Shown in pieces: positions 6,377 to 6,881 of a DNA stretch of 6,881 nucleotides. The notes beneath the pieces are model-generated. The model did no database searches. It saw only the letters and a list, made by a program, of their open reading frames with translations, and was not told the DNA's origin. A program made the position numbers and the translations under genes. Numbering within the stretch: position 1 is the stretch's first letter; the number at the start of each line of letters is the position of its first letter. Location of the stretch: contig CANPZA010000079.1 of NCBI GenBank assembly GCA_947588915.1, positions 1 through 6,881 on the forward strand, given 5' to 3'. The DNA comes from an uncultured Clostridia bacterium (GTDB lineage: Bacteria > Bacillota_A > Clostridia > TANB77 > CAG-508).

Positions 6377-6643
6377 GTGGCTAAAATAATAGTTTTTAAC
6401 AATGATACAGATCGTATGGAGGTATATTATAGAGGAGAAAATGAACCAATGCCTTATAATACAAATGCAACTTTAAAAGTAAGGGAATTTAGAGGGTCTA
6501 GTGAAAGTAATATTTTATGGACAACGAAAAGGTGTATGCAAAGTTGGAATAGCCAAAGATATATATTTGGAGGTCCTATACCAGTTGGCTTTGCATTTAA
6601 AAGACCGTATGAAGGTGGTCATGGAAATCAGAGTCATGACTGA
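6377..6643 (+). CDS. 88-residue protein resembling the N-terminus of an M15-type (VanY-like) peptidase; probably truncated
   Basis: Translation starts at GTG 6377, placed six bases after the strong site AGGAGGG (6364-6370). The protein carries VFNNDTDRMEVYYRG, then the blocks EFRGSS, LWTTKR, MQSWNSQR and PVGFAFKR, and ends EGGHGNQSHD. From memory, this arrangement matches a clostridial family of secreted M15-like (D-Ala-D-Ala carboxypeptidase-type) proteins. There GGHGxxS is followed by QHY-x-G-x-x-FD, holding zinc ligands, and often by a peptidoglycan-binding domain. Here a TGA comes two codons after the Ser, and no downstream frame resumes the family sequence before the terminator at 6698. 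The piece therefore has no complete metal site and is probably not an active peptidase. No signal peptide is visible. It may be a 3'-deleted pseudogene or a short stand-alone domain. That the ORF is translated is fairly likely; the family link is moderate. Confidence 0.55.
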   Translation: MAKIIVFNNDTDRMEVYYRGENEPMPYNTNATLKVREFRGSSESNILWTTKRCMQSWNSQRYIFGGPIPVGFAFKRPYEGGHGNQSHD

Positions 6644-6697
6644 ATACATACAGTTGAACATATAAAATTTGTAATATAAGATAGATAAAATTTAATT

Positions 6698-6729
6698 AAT
6701 AAAGTGCTGGAAATAGCGCTTTATTTTTT
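6698..6729 (+). terminator. Rho-independent terminator after the M15-like gene
   Basis: An 11-bp stem (6698-6708 with 6715-6725, one T-G wobble, core agtgct/agcgct) closes a 6-base loop and runs into six T at 6724-6729. It lies 55 bases after the stop codon, which would leave room for a lost 3' coding part. Confidence 0.82.
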
Positions 6730-6750
6730 ATGATTTTTTTGCATGAACAC

Positions 6751-6779
6751 TTGCGTAATAAACAAATGTTTGATATAAT
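6751..6779 (+). promoter_or_regulatory. Promoter of the DinD-like gene
   Basis: A perfect TATAAT at 6774-6779 is preceded by TTGCGT (6751-6756) with exactly 17 bases between them. The -35 is poor, as expected for a regulated promoter. The spacer holds the LexA-like palindrome listed separately. Confidence 0.6.
6759..6772 (+). promoter_or_regulatory. Candidate LexA (SOS) box
   Basis: The core is the perfect palindrome AAAC-N4-GTTT (6760-6771). Compared with the Gram-positive SOS box CGAACRNRYGTTYC it agrees at 11 of 14 positions, keeping the AAC and GTT half-sites with the right spacing. It ends one base before the -10 element, where bound LexA would block RNA polymerase. The gene it precedes belongs to a family first known as DNA-damage-inducible. 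Confidence 0.5.
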
Positions 6780-6817
6780 ACAACAAATAAAAAATGTAAT
6801 AATAGGAGATGATAATA

Positions 6818-6881
6818 TTGAGTAATTTACAAGCAGAAGAATATAAAAATTTTGAAGAAATAAAAAAGATTAGAGAAGATG
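6818..6881 (+). CDS. DinD-like DNA-damage-inducible protein, 3'-partial (21 codons seen)
   Basis: The visible N-terminus reads MSNLQAEEYKNFEEIKKIRE and continues off the window. It resembles the start of DinD-family proteins, where a short acidic/lysine-rich lead (xFExIKxIxE) is followed by a BRO-N-like domain with FWxARELxxxLxY. That diagnostic part is outside the window, so the identification rests on the short lead and on the LexA-like box upstream. TTG 6818 is preferred as start because AGGAG (6804-6808) lies nine bases upstream. The in-frame ATG at 6809 touches the Shine-Dalgarno and is too close to be used. DinD in E. coli is SOS-induced and has been reported to inhibit RecA filament activity; the role here is unproven. 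Confidence 0.5.
   Translation, partial: MSNLQAEEYKNFEEIKKIRED

Noticed and set aside
6641..6688. TGA decoded as Trp, extending the 88-residue protein by read-through
   Set aside because: All Trp codons in the clear genes are TGG, and the read-through product (about 14 more residues) does not restore the expected family motif.

Overview
The window is very A+T-rich (by eye well under one third G+C). It uses AGA, ATA and TTA codons heavily, reads TGG as Trp and TGA as stop, and has strong AGGAGG-type ribosome binding sites. Together with a sortase, a PASTA-containing class B penicillin-binding protein and a BspA-type repeat protein, this points to a low-GC Gram-positive, most likely a gut-type Clostridia member of the Bacillota. 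The cell-wall genes exclude Mollicutes.

Layout. (1) Positions 3-1241: the 3' part of a BspA-like (DUF285) leucine-rich-repeat surface protein whose N-terminus lies outside the window, followed by a hairpin. (2) 1365-2088: a strong promoter and an Rpn/PD-(D/E)XK transposase-family protein. Its expected catalytic Glu reads Gly, and its good ribosome binding site sits about 30 bases from the usable ATG. (3) 2157-4430, minus strand: a class B PBP (SpoVD/FtsI-like) with two PASTA domains. It converges on the Rpn gene across a 12-bp perfect hairpin and diverges from (4) rsmA/ksgA at 4550-5410, the 16S rRNA dimethyladenosine transferase. (5) 5487-6242: a membrane-anchored sortase with its own extended -10 promoter and a clear terminator. 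(6) 6377-6643: an 88-residue protein that looks like the N-terminal part of an M15-type (VanY-like) peptidase and stops where zinc-binding residues would begin. (7) 6818 to the window end: the first 21 codons of a DinD-like DNA-damage-inducible protein. A LexA-like palindrome lies between its -35 and -10 elements.

The genes do not form one pathway. Nearly every one appears to be a single transcription unit with its own promoter and terminator. A cell-envelope theme (repeat surface protein, PBP, sortase, M15-like fragment) is mixed with a housekeeping gene (rsmA) and accessory or SOS genes (Rpn-like, DinD-like). No CRISPR array, tRNA, rRNA or intact insertion sequence was seen, and no intergenic gap exceeds 300 bases. 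I did not find convincing evidence for a new multi-gene system. The points most worth a second look are the altered Rpn-like gene, the truncated M15-like gene and the probable SOS control of the DinD-like gene.
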